NCBI RefSeq assembly: GCF_036370855.1
Contig: NC_088111.1
Coordinates: 19,751,501 to 19,815,500, forward strand
Direction: 5' to 3'
Source: Dromaius novaehollandiae
Taxonomy: Eukaryota; Chordata; Aves; Casuariiformes; Dromaiidae
Length of the DNA stretch: 64,000 nucleotides
In this document: piece after piece, positions 24,501 to 36,700 of the stretch
How positions within the stretch are numbered: position 1 is the stretch's first letter
How the letters are laid out: every line of letters starts with the position of its first letter
The notes under the pieces: model-generated
The model's input: only the letters and a program-made list of their open reading frames with translations
Database searches by the model: none
What the model was told of the DNA's origin: nothing
Position numbers and translations under genes: made by a program

Positions 24501-27500
24501 AATTGTCTCCTTCAGCAACTCCTTAGTTCTATTTGTACCTCTGCTTTCCTCTCTCTCTCTATTTTTCTATATGTAACATTTCTAGTAGGTCTGTCCCCTG
24601 TGGAAAGTGCAATTCAGCACAGGCAGCTTGGATTTAATATTCAGCTAAAGAAAGTATTTTTTTTGATTAGATTACAGCATTTTTTATTAGATTACAGCTT
24701 TTTTTTTTTTTTTTTTTTTGTTAGGAATTAAGAAAACTCCTTCTGTGTCCATCTGTAGCTGATTTTTCAAGTAAAGTAGGTGGGAATTGGTGCAAACAAG
24801 CTGTAACAGTCAGCTGTGGACTTCAATGGAAAGAGGGTTTAATAGGAGGGATTTAAGTCCTAGGCAACTGATGAGAAACATAGAGGGGAGAAAGATGGTG
24901 TGTGTAGTATTTGACCACAGGGTATTGATTTTCTTACATGTCCAAACTTCAGTCAGAAAGACTGGATCAATGTCAATTTGATAGCATCACTTTTTATTTA
25001 TATTTAAAAGTAAAAATAACAGAAGAAAACATAAAGCCTTTTTTGTTATATGCTCATTGAAGTCATCTTCTTTTAGCAATACTCCTGAAATCTCCCTGAT
25101 TAGCCACACAAGACTTGAATGCTTAAAGAAAACTTAGAGGAAAAGACATGAGTTGTTAAGTGTATTCTAGTGTATTTAATGCTAAGTCGTTGTCCCCCTC
25201 ATCCCCCACCCTCGAACCTCAGATGCTGAAAGGCAACTGAACAAACTACTCTAGACATTAAAGGCAGGCAGCAAACCCACAAGATTTTTAAAGTTTTAAT
25301 GGGTCCCGCTGAGAGCTGTTAGGGATGGAGCTGTTATGAGTAATACAAGTCAAAGTGCCTCTCCTTGTCGGACTGATTAGAACAAAAACCAAGGCACTGA
25401 TTACAGGCTGACAAAGGAAACGTCCGTGTGGATCTTCTGTCAGGTAAATCCTTAATGGTTTTCGTTAAGCTAAGTGGTCAAGCACTCCTATCCAGGCCTT
25501 CAGAAAGGCGATCTTTTCCACCACAGACTGCTCAAGGCTGTCCCCTGGGGACGTGAGGAGGGTGCATGTGCAATGCACAGTGAAGTACAAAGATATGACA
25601 CCTTCCAGGCTCCCAAAAGGGGCCAAGAGGCAACAAGACCTAGGTGCCATAAGGACACTGTCTCCTTCTAGCCTTCTGTGACAATGGCAATAGCCATAGC
25701 CAATGGGACCAAGATCTCAAGACTGTCTGGAGGCTTTTGGCCTTGTCAACACCCTCCGTGGTCTCCACCACAGACTGTCCTCTGCTGTCACATGCCTGCT
25801 CTTGTTTCCCTACAGACTTCAACCACCATCCCCATTTTCTCCACCTTACTCTGACTCCAGAATCTCCCTAGCTGTACTGATTTCTCTCCAGTCTCACTAG
25901 CTGTTGCTTGAAGTAGACAGCTGTGGACTTCCTGAGATACGCCTATGAGTCCCCCCATAAGCCATCTTGCTTTTCTGAAAGCCCTGCTGATCCTCCTCAC
26001 TCACCTAAGATATCCCAGCCCCAAACTTGCTCTCTCCAGATCTAGCACTGTATCGTGGCAGCGAACTGCCTACCCACATTCTTTGCTGTGCTAAAAACAC
26101 TTCTGCTGGGTCAAAGGTTTGACCTTTGAATGAAGTGACAGTGAGTCTGAAAGGAGTACGGAGGAAAGGAGACGGAGGAGTGGTCACTGCTTAGGAGGAA
26201 CTGAGGGCCCTGTGGCTTTGGGCTGACGTGGGACTGACAGAAAGTCCTACTGGGCCCGTCCTTGTTGGTATCATGGTGCATGTCCTTGTCCATCACATGA
26301 CAGACAGGGTTCTGTTTCCTGACAGGCTGTTGCACTGGCTCACAGGCTTCCTGCTGCCCTCAGCTCCACACTTCTTCTCTTGTTCCTTTCCCTTCTTCAT
26401 CACTATCTTGGCTATAGGGGGCTGAAGGTTTCGAAGGAGGTCTATAACCTTTTCTCAGAGGAGGAGAAAGAGTAAGGCAGAGGGCAATGCAGGCATGAGG
26501 AAGAGGAGCATTAAGCGTCAGTGACAACAAAAGAGCAGGAGGACAGTGTGTAATTTATGCCTGCGGAGGGTTTCAGAGTGAGCACTTACCCCTTCCTGGG
26601 GTTCCTGTTAGTGACCTGGGGCTTGCCGGTCTGGTGGGGCAGCCCCTGCTCAGCCAACAAGGATCTGTGTCGCTGTGCCAGGGACTCTGGCTGGGCCCTG
26701 CTCCTCCATGTGATGCTGTACCAATGCCGACTGCCCTCCAGAGTTTCCACACCATGCACCTTGCTTGGGAGAACTGGCCTTGTGGCATGGGGTTAGCAAC
26801 AGGAAGCAGCTTGGAGGTACCAGCTCTGAGCAGCATCAGCTCCTCTGAGGTCAGAGCCTATCATGCAGCAGAACTCATCCACACCAGCCTGGAGAAAAAC
26901 ACCCCAGCATTTCTTGGGTCAGGGGTTTTGGCAGCTCCCACATCCCTCTGAGGGAAGTGTCTTGGGAGGCAAAGGAGCTCACCTTCCCCATCTTCAGGTC
27001 GCTCCCTTGCAGGTGGCCCTGCCTGCCTGGGCCTAGGTGTCAGCCCTGCCTCACACCACAGCATCCTCAATGCCGTCAGCACGGCCTCTGGCTTATACGT
27101 GGTAAAACCTGCAAGAGGGAGCCAGAGATTTCCCTTTGCCTTGGACACGGACCATCTCACTAAAGGCTAGACCTGAGAATAGGGAATAGCAGCAACCTCA
27201 CCTGCAGCAAACCACGGGGAAGAAATCCCCCAGGGCCTTCAGTCAACTGGGCTTGCCAGCCCTTAGCAGAGGGTTCCTTTGGCAATGTCCGAGCCAAGGA
27301 TATGAGGCTGAGGCACTGTCTCTTCTGAGTCATGAATGGAGGATCTCCTCACTGCGAGACTGAAAGACTACCGCAAGTGACAAGCAGACTCTAATGCCTG
27401 AAACAAGGCACTGACACAAGCCAGGTCAGTACTGCGTGCAAGGAAAAAAGTGTGAGGACTGGGAAAGGAGCCCCTTTCTCTGAGAAGGAACCGAAAAGGA

Positions 27501-29779
27501 GCTCCCAAACTCCCAGGAATTTGGGAGCTGTTGATCCCCCTTCACACCAAGATGTCCTAGACAATTGTTAGTGAGACGGCACCAGACATGCACTTTGCAT
27601 TTTTCATCCCTCCGCGCTGTAGCAAGAGTGTCCTCCCATCACGTACTGACATGGGAAGGAGGGAAACCACAGCCTCCCATGCAGGCTGGGTGTGGGGGAG
27701 TAGAGAGCACCGAGCACCCTCAGTCCCCAACTAGCAGTGCTTGAAGGTTGGTGAATCAGCACTTGCCCTGTCAATCCCAGTCCAACCCAAAAGCCCATTC
27801 CCTGCAAGAAGCGCCAGTTCTTCACAAGACGTACCCCACTTGTTAGCCACTTCTCCCTATAGGGCTCATTTTATTTTTTGTGAGGATAGCTGGCTGTTCT
27901 ATGCTCACTCATCCCAGCCTGTGCTGCTCCCTCTTTCCTTTCATTAGATCCAGATATCACAAAATCTATCTATGAAAGGGTTTCTGTGGAGGTATAGCAG
28001 GAGCCAGCAGGAGAGGGTTCACTGTCAGGGGGTTCCTCATAGACAAAGAGATTTCCATCCTTCCTCCAGGGAATGAAATTCTCAGCTTCCCTGTAGAGGA
28101 AGAAGCAGGTACATTCACCAGTCAACCAACATGGAGGTGAAGATAGAGGGGCTGGTCCAAAAGCAGCCACCCCAATGGCCTTAGCTTCCCAAGCAAGCCT
28201 GTCCAGCTGAGTGGGCACTCCCCTTCCCCTGGGTGGGAGGTCTGTGGGTGACAGAGGAGGGTCAGCAGTGCCCAGCCCTGGTCACCCAGCCTGATGCTGC
28301 GGGGCCATCCTGGGACACAGGCTGGACCTTGCTCCTCTATACAATGCTGTGCTGGTGCTGTTAGCCATACTGAGCTGCTCCACTATGCAGCCTGCTTCTT
28401 TCCGAGAGTGGCTGGAAATACAGCTTGGGAGGGAAGGTCCAATGGCAGGAAACTTGACTTCTGCACTGAGGCATGAAGGCACAGAAGAAGAGAGAAGGAT
28501 CACAGAATACCCAAACCAAAGGGTTTCTGGGGTGATACAGCTGAAGTGCAGAGCAACAGAGAGGCTGCTATGGGTGTCTGGGACCTGGAGAAGACTGCTT
28601 TGCCCTGGAGACTCCCCATGGAGCCTGTTGCCAAGGGAGAAATAGCCTCAGGAGGCCCCAGGGTGGAGGTGAGTGAAAGGAGCAACATCCTGGAGATCAG
28701 GCCCAGAGTAGGGTAGGCTGGTGGGTCTGGCAGAGGCTTCCCACAGAGGGGATGAGTCAAGTCCACAGTGCCAACTGCCATCACCGCACTCTCTGCTGGC
28801 TGCCGTAGCAAGGCCAGCAGCAATGCCAGAGCTGGGAGGCCTTCTCCAGCGAGCCTCTGTGCAATCAACCATCTCCCAGCCCTCATCTGAATGCTGCTCA
28901 TCCTAATGAGCCTCCTGCGACACATAGTGCCTAGAGAGCTAGTTCCAGCTCTGTGTGAGAGGAACCAAGTCCCTTTTGAAGTGGAGCAGTAAGGAGCATC
29001 ATGGCTCCCATCTGCTCCCAGTATCTGTGCCAGCCCAGCCCTGCTTCTCCACACACAGCCCTCTCTGGGCAGGTACCACATAGGCAGAATGCATTCAGGG
29101 GTGGGGAAATGTGCCACCAGCATGGTCCTCATGACAGCTCTTGATGCCCCATCCCCTTATGGCCCTTCTGCTTCAGCAGCCTCCCGCCAGTGCCTGGCCT
29201 CTCTGCAGCCCCAGCTGTGTCCCACACAGGGGTTGGGAGACACCCATCCTCTGGGGTCTGCCAGGAGAAGGTTCCTACACACCTGACCTGCTCAGGGTTT
29301 CACCAAGCTTTGCACAGAAGTGTATTTTTTTCAGTAAAGGAAGGCAAAAAGGGAAAAGCAGCTCCCTCTAAAGCCTGTACAGTCAGCTTGGTGGGTTGTT
29401 TTTTGAGTTTTTTCAGCTGATTTTGGTTGGTTGGGTTTTTTTGTTTGTTTCCTCCAACTGTCCTTTTCTGAGGGGAGCTGAGAAGGGTATTAGACAAGCG
29501 GAAACATAAGACCAGAGGAAGAGTCAAGAGGAAAAAGTTCAATAAGTGATTGACAACTTGGGGGCCAACAGGCAGGGAATTCGGTAACACACTGCCTGCA
29601 GCACCCTGGGCTGGGGTGACAGCTGCCCTAAGGGCAGGCACTGTTGCCTGGGCTCAGGCCAGGGCTGCAGGGGGTTTGGTTGCTGGGAAGGACAGAGCAC
29701 GGGGCAGGGGAAGCAAGTCTAAGCTGACCTCCCTTGTTCAGTTTGCTTGCAGAGGGACAGGCTGGAGGAAGTGAACAGC
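21511..29779. other. Long intergenic stretch, no gene recognised
   Basis: About 8.3 kb without a recognisable exon series. Simple sequence includes a run of 21 T at 24,699-24,719, preceded by a 21-base partial duplication containing GATTAGATTACAGC. Open frames up to about 210 codons on either strand (for example minus 28,500-29,132) have no family motif and no consistent splice context. Confidence 0.55.
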
Positions 29780-30240
29780 TGTCTTGGCCTACTGAGCTGG
29801 CATAACTCAGGTAAATAGGCTGATGGCAGAGGCCCACAGTTTGACCTTCAATATGTTGCTGTGTTGTTGTTAGGGATGCAAGTTTTGCTAAATAAAGCAC
29901 AATAAGGTGTTATGGAAAAAAAAAACCTGTAGCTGGCAGAAATAGCAAAACTAAACTTATAGAAGAATATTTGTCCACCAAGTCCCTTCACCAATCAACA
30001 AGCAATAGCTTGGAGCAGTCCACCAACCAGTAAAGATCAAACAATCTGGCAGACACTTTCCACCTCATAAAACTCATCCACCTCAGCTCAAAGTGGGGTG
30101 GCATGACTCTAGCTTTGGGGACCACTGAGCATGGAGGATGCCCAGGGATGCCTTGGCCCAAGCTCATATGGCTGGAACCAACATACTCAGCACCCAACTC
30201 CTCCCAACCACTATCAACTGAGTTGCAGCCATTCAAGCTT
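29780..30240 (+). repeat. LTR-like interspersed repeat, copy A
   Basis: Starts TGTCTTGGCCTA, has AATAAAGC near 29,892, and continues for about 460 bases. A clearly related copy lies at 38,716-39,160 in the same orientation. Shared blocks in order are GCAGAGGCCCACAGTT, TTCA-TATGTTGCT, GCTGGCAGAAA, AAGAATATTTG and TCATCCACCTCAG. The TG start and polyadenylation signal suggest an LTR, but the family is not identified. Confidence 0.65.
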
Positions 30241-30331
30241 TCACTACTACAGTCACTACGAACAGCCAAGACCTAGCTTCAAGGTTCAAACTTCTCAGCA
30301 TCCAGAAACCATCCCAAGGCCTGAGCAGCTG

Positions 30332-30882
30332 TGTCAGGGCCAGCTGCTCCATAAGGGATAGGGAGCTGAGCACTGAGCATGATAACACACTAGCAGTGCA
30401 CGGCCCTCATTGTCGTGGGGCCCCATCCACAGTACCCAAGTGATGGGAGCAGGGCAGATCCAGATACAGCAGCCATGTTCAACAAAGAGTCCAGATCATC
30501 AGGCAAGTTTGTGGTCATGAGGCAGGCCTGAGGTTAAACCAGGAAATTGATCCACAGGTCAGGATCAGGTCTGGTGGGAGTAACCACTGTCAGAAACAAT
30601 CCAGTGATCTCCAGGCAGATCAACAACTACGAGGCATATCTGAGGTCAAGCCAAGAAATCAGCCTGCAGGTCAGGGTCCAGATCAAAGGGGCCACAACTT
30701 GGTTTGGGCATGGCTGAGCTGGAGACTAGTACCCCTACAGCTCAGCTCAAAGAGAGACTAAAGGCCCAGACCTGAGCTTAAATGGAGCTTGCAGGCCCAT
30801 AGGCAGGCCATGTGGGTGGAGGCTCCAGGTGAGGCTGATCAAGGCCATTAAAGCCTGTTAGTGCCCTCAGGGACCTGACAGT
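30332..30882 (+). repeat. Interspersed repeat, inverted partner of 47,510-48,046
   Basis: The reverse complement of 47,510-48,046 matches this segment along its length, for example GAGCATGATAACACA and AAGGCC-TTAA-GCCT. It contains an internal direct repeat of about 110 bases (30,491-30,600 and about 30,601-30,690). It directly follows LTR-like copy A, so both may belong to one element. Confidence 0.7.
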
Positions 30883-33560
30883 CGGCTCTGTGGAGCTGGA
30901 TCCACAGATATCACATGGCATTTTGCCTGTAGTGTATTACCTACCAAGCACTACCCACCAGTAGTTCAGTTCAACTCAGTTCCCCTCCTGAGGAGAAACA
31001 CTGATTTCTAGCAAGTCAAGCCCTATACTACACCTCAGGTGTCAGAAAGCTGATGAATGCTGTAGGGTTGAGCAATACCACCAGACTGAGAGGAGCTCCC
31101 CTGGGGTTTGTACCCAAGTTTACAGGAAGGAACAAAACTGGAACTGATGATTTCTCTTGTGATACCTGTAAAATAGTATCTGGAGGGGCTGCAGCAGAAA
31201 AGAAGAAAGAAAAAAAACAGGAGCCCCTATCATCTTCCCACTTGCAGTTCTTAGATATTCTCTGTATGTTGATGATGGCACCTGAAGTGAAGACAGAGAG
31301 AAGCTGACTGTGAGAAGCCACAGACTAGGAGGAGCTGATAGTTATAAAGCATTTCTAATGCTGCCTGCCAGTTCTGCATCTGTCAGTCCCTCACTCAGTG
31401 CTGTACTGTTGGAGGTGCCCAGCTGTCAAGGGAAAAGAGAGGATCTAGTGTGTGGTGACTTCTTCTGTCATGAAATGTGGCTGAGTTTTGAGCCTCTTGA
31501 TGGGAATGGAAAACATCTGATTTTCAGTAAAGTAAGAGAGTGCAATTAGGCTTGAGCTAGGCAAGCAAGAGGTAAGGTTCTAATCTGTAGTGCATATTTA
31601 TGAGAACATCCTGCTTTCTGGGGATACACCATGGCTTGCTTGGCTTCCATTCCCGCAATTTTCATTCCCTTAGGTATAGAAGAGCCCTTCCAGATATCCA
31701 ATAATATCATTTAAAATACCAACAGGAGCAATCTAGGGAAATTGTCATTCAAAAAACAAAATGTCCCTAAATTCTTCAGACAGAGAAGTGGGCCAAACTC
31801 CTCTGAGCTTGGCAGGCAACCTGGACATGAGTGTTCAAATCTGGGCCCATTCAGGTTCTTGGAACCAAACTTAGTGAAGACGTGCTGGCTTCCGATGGCA
31901 TGTGGGGCCAGATGTTCAGCACAGTTGAATGTCCGGATACCAAGGGCTCTGATGGGAGCTACCAGTGCTCCTTTCTGGGCATAGCTGCAAAGCATCTTCT
32001 GATCCCTGCCTGCTTTGGCAGCTCTTGCAATTTGAGGCGGCTCTGAGCTAGTGCTGTCAGGAGTGGCTGTGTCCAGCTGAAAACTGGGTTGTGCACTGGG
32101 ATGTCACTCCTGTGACTGCTGTAAAAGCTGGCAGGGACACATTGCCTGAGGCTTTACTTGAAAGGCAGCTGAAGAAGCAGGTGGGGGAGATTCTGCAAGG
32201 AGGAAAAGAGGGAGCTGGGAAGCTGGTGGAGAAAGTTGTGATGCTGCAGCACCTTGGGAAAGATTTGCTTTGTAGTCTTTATTGATAACATCTGTGAAAG
32301 GATTCTTTTTTCTTGGCTGGAGCTGTACAGAGTCCCTCCATCCAGACAGTGGGGAAAGGAGGAGAAGGGCCAAAGGACAGGGAAGAAAAATCCACATTTG
32401 CACTCAGACAGTGTGGGTGTGCCTCCCTGAGCCTTGGCCTGTCATTTATCAACTCTTGGGAACACTGCCCTGCTTTGCTCCTACCCTAAGTAGAGCCTTT
32501 TTAGACAGGACATCTTCAGGACAGGGCTGCCTCTCTCTTTCCTTGCCTGGGGACCTTTGCAGTTCCATCAGAGATGGGAAACCCAAGAATTTTGCCCTGT
32601 TCCTGCACAGAACTTGCAGCCTTCACTGAGTGCTATTCTGCTGCTGTTCTCAGTGTCTCCCTGGCTTGTTTACACCCTGAGCTACTGCTACCTAGCTGAC
32701 TGCAGCATATGCTTCTCCAGAGTCATCCTTCCTCAACAAAGGTACGTCCAGAAGAGGCGGTGGCATGGCTGATAGTTTACATTCATTTCACACCATGTGC
32801 AGCTGAGGAACCCAAAGGCTCTGGCCAGATCCCGGTCTGGGGGGAAGCGTGGAGACAGGTGTGTGATATTTCAGCCCAGATGGTTTCCATGGCAGCTTTT
32901 GCACGTTGCATGCAGTTCATTGTGATGGAACCAACCCTCTTCCAAGCCCTGAAGTTTCCTGGCTGTTTCCAAGTTTGTACTGGGTGCTTAGAGCACCAAT
33001 TTGTTAGCAATGGCAGTATTTCTTTGCAGGGGCAAACTGTTTCTTGTCACACCCAGTATGGAGATATCAACTGGGGATAGAAACTGCAGGATGTCTTTCA
33101 ATTTGTGCAACAGTACAGAATTGCTAAAAGCCATCATACAGTATATTCCCCTATTGACCATTCTTTCCTCCTCATCTTCAGCAGTTGTATCTTCACTGTT
33201 ACTAACAACTGTTCAGACAACTGAAAGCACCAGAGTGGAGAAAAAACATCCTTGGTACGAAGGCCCAAATCTCCACCATGACATAACTAGCCAGTGTTAC
33301 AGAGGAGATGCTGTCCTCTTAGGCTGTTGCTGTCTGTTGCCATATGGGCTGAGGTAACCTTTGTACCTCCCCAGGATGACTGAGAAGGAATGAGTGAGAC
33401 CTGGCCAAGGATGGGGGGAGGCAATGAAGAGCAGAGAAGAGGAGTTTGCACATCTCAGGCAGGAAGCGTGGCCCCAGCCGGAGAGAAAGGCTGTGAGTGC
33501 CACCATCCCCGAGGAGAACAGTCTGGTGGCCCAGGAGCTTCCTGCAGGGACTCAGCCTCA
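30883..33560. other. Intergenic, no gene recognised
   Basis: No exon series, structural RNA or named repeat was recognised. The longest frames (minus 31,028-31,321 and plus 32,709-33,080) have no recognisable domain. Confidence 0.5.
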
Positions 33561-33572
33561 CAGCCCAGGATC

Positions 33573-33579
33573 TATAAAA
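33573..33579 (+). promoter_or_regulatory. TATA box of an orphan promoter
   Basis: TATAAAA in the context TCTATAAAAGGGCAG, a strong TATA box. It is followed about 160 bases later by a good splice donor, so the pair looks like the first exon of a tissue-specific gene. Confidence 0.5.
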
Positions 33580-33602
33580 GGGCAGAGGCCTGGCACTGCC
33601 AA

Positions 33603-33735
33603 CAGGATCTGTCTTGCTGCACGTGTGAAAGCTGCAGACCACCACCTGCGTCAGGGACACTGCCCACTTTGGGAACCCCTGCCCTCCAGGAGCCTCTGTC
33701 CTGGCTAGCTGGGCACTGGCACACACAGGGCTGAG
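33603..33735 (+). other. Possible non-coding first exon
   Basis: Sequence from about 30 bases after the TATA box to a splice donor (GCTGAG then GTAAGC at 33,736). No conserved coding frame was recognised. A strong acceptor (CTCTTCTTTTCGCAG at 35,301-35,315) followed within five bases by an ATG at 35,321 and a 40-codon frame could be its second exon. The peptide is not recognised. Confidence 0.3.
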
Positions 33736-33739
33736 GTAA

Positions 33740-36700
33740 GCAGGATTGTATGTGTGTGAGTCTGTGCATTGGTGTCTGAGTGTTTTCCCCTAAATTCTGT
33801 ACTTTTTGCTCCTCTACTTGGATCAGCTACTCCTAGTAAAACTAAATTGAATGTAGCTTGTATTAGGCTAGTCACCCTCAGGGTAACATCTGCAGGAAGA
33901 TGTAATAGATCCAAGTCCTAACTGCTAGCAGCCAATGAAAATGCTAGACTCTCTTTTGCTTGTTCTTTTGTGCTCTCTACTGTCTCAGGATTTACTTTTT
34001 CCATAAAGATCAAAACAAGCGAAAGGTTTTCTTTCTTCAATAGTTGATGCCAGCATTTGAGAACGTGAGCATGGCAGAGGGACTGCAGTGAAAGAGCTCT
34101 CCAGAGAGCAATCCCATATTTAGGATATCACAAAGGAAGTCAGGTGCACTCAGGCCTCAGAAGGAGCTTCCCAGTGATGCTTGTAGCTTTGCAAGCCTTG
34201 TGCTTCTTAGAGGTGAGGGTGTTGGGCCATTTCAGCCTCACTATTCTCTAGCCAGAGCTACTTCAGTTCTCTGGGCCCCATTTGCCCTCTCCTCTCCTCT
34301 CCTCCAGATCCAGAATGTGTGTGTCTTCCTCCTCATGCCTGAGTGTCTGTGGTCTTGCCCTGACAATGCAGTGCAAAGTGTGCTAATCAAATGAGAGCCC
34401 CAAATCATTTAGTGCTAGAGAATGCCTTACTAAAAGGAAAGACAAGTTAACATTAAAATCCCTTTCCAATTAAAGCAAAGGGAAGTGCTCCCAGGGAGTT
34501 ACAGTTGTGTATGTGTGAGCACATACACAGGCACAAGAATGAATACCAGTTCTGTAGACTGCCATGTTATGTATCTTTAGGGAGTCACTCTCTGAGCAAG
34601 GCTATCCCAATTAAAAGTGAATGAAAAGAGGGCCAACTTCCAAAAACAGTAAGGGCACCACATTTCCTTGCAGAAGTCAGACAGCATGCCCTGTCATCAT
34701 CAAATTCTGCTTCCAGGTAAAACTGCTCCCTAGGGATAAACTTGCAGAGGTGCAAAGCTTTACTTTAGCAGCCTTTGGTAAGCTTTAGAAGTAGCCCACA
34801 AGAGTTTAAGAACAGGAGATGCTGGTGACCTTCCAGGATCATGGCTGGCTGTGGGAGCAGGACAGCTGTGTCCAAGGTCGGTACATAGTGTTACCCACCT
34901 GCGAACCCTATTTGCAGGTTTGGCCAGGGAGAAGATATTGAGGGGGAAAGCAGAAGCACCAGCATGCCTGCACCTCCCACTCAGCCATGCAGGCACCAAA
35001 TTGAGCTATCAAGTTGTGCTTTTTTCTTCTGTTGAGTTTAACAGCTGCTGGGAGCTGTCTGTGAGCCGTCTGTGAGCCTTTGTGGTTTGAGGAAAGGTCA
35101 TTTCATTTGGTGGGCAATGACAGTCCACACTCCATGGACAGGTCTGAACATGCTAACGCTCTGAGTGGCCTTTTGGTACCACTGCTGGTGCAGGGCTACC
35201 ATCTTTAGATAGTCCTTCTTCTTCAGGCTGAGAGCTGGGGGATGATTGTATCAGGTATGCTGTACCTGGGATGTGCACAGGGGATGTGACGCTGACCATT
35301 CTCTTCTTTTCGCAGGCACAATGCTGGGACTAAAGCAGAGAAACAGAGAAAGGCAGTGCACTCTTTTAAGGCAGCATGTCATAAGAAACCAGCCTTTCCG
35401 TGACTACAAAGACCGGCCTGCAACGCTACAGGGAGCGCACTGAGAAGACCCTGAACCCTGTGTACATCTCAGGTAGTCCTGTAATATACATTGTTGTCAT
35501 TCTCAGTAACAGGCCATAAGCTTTGCACTGAATTTGCAAGTCCTCAGGCTCATCAGGCTTTGTCTGTCTGAACTCTTCTTGACCTGCCTGTAGTTTTGTT
35601 TCACTTGGTTTAGGTACAACAGCAATTTCTCTAATTGATCAGGTACCCATGGCTAATTTATTTTACTTTTGTTTATCTTTGTGTAATACAATGACAGTTT
35701 TATATAGCTACTAGTAACAAACAGTTATTCTATGTAGAATGAGACATTTATGACTAGCTCAATGATGTAGCTAGAGAAATACAGGCGTAGCACGATAGCA
35801 GAGGCCTTGAAAAATGCAGGCACAGGATTCTGTAGATAGGGGTACAGGCATAGGATGATAAGAGATGGGACCCATGCTTGGGACTGGAAATCCCACCACT
35901 ATAAACAACTAATGGTCAGTTAAAAAAGATACAGATCTGGAGCTGGACAAAACTGGTTTCTGGGGTAACAAAAGAACAAAAATAGTATCTGACATGCGTA
36001 AAGCGCACTATATATAGTAAATTCAAATGTAACAGGAACTGTACACAAATCAAAAGAGATAAAGGTGTGAACTGCACGTTACATTAGCAAACATAAAAAT
36101 GAACCTGAGTGGATTCTGGAGGAGGAGGAAGAAACCATCAACACAAACATATTCCTTCTGGTGAAGGACTCCACAGAGGCTGACAGCTTGCCATAACACC
36201 CCTACCACCACCATAATGAAACCACCAATCTTAGGACCCAGAGGAATAGTGCAAGGGTGAGCATAACATCAAGAAAAGAGGTAGAAATTAAGAAGTTTTA
36301 ACTGCATTATTCTTTTCTCTTTTCCTGGACTAATAATGAGTCAACTCTTAAGATTTTACCTATACTAACAATAAATTCTTGGCTTTACTTTTAATATCAG
36401 GTCTCGCCCATAAACAATTTTGAGCATAAGAAACTGGTGAGCTGTGTCTGGTGATGGACAGGCATGAGGGAGGCAGAGTACACATCATGCCTGCAAGCAC
36501 ACCACAACTGCACTGTGAGCCCCACTCTTGCCTCTCTGGAAAGCAGCTTCCTTTCCTGAGCAGAGCCCTGCCGATTCCTTTCAGGTGCCGATTTGATAGG
36601 GAGTTTTCTTCTCCCTCCCACCACTTTTGCTTCCCTCCTATCACTCTTGCCCACCTTGGATTAGCCAAGAACTGATAAACATTGGTTTTGTCAAGTTTCT

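Noticed and set aside
24650-24720. Poly-T run read as the tail of a minus-strand retroposed gene
   Set aside because: The neighbouring minus-strand sequence contains no recognisable coding remnant and no target-site duplication was found.
35360-35480. A RTEKTLNPVY-like phrase recalling C2-domain sequences
   Set aside because: The match is very short, a stop interrupts the same frame just upstream, and no neighbouring C2 exons were seen.
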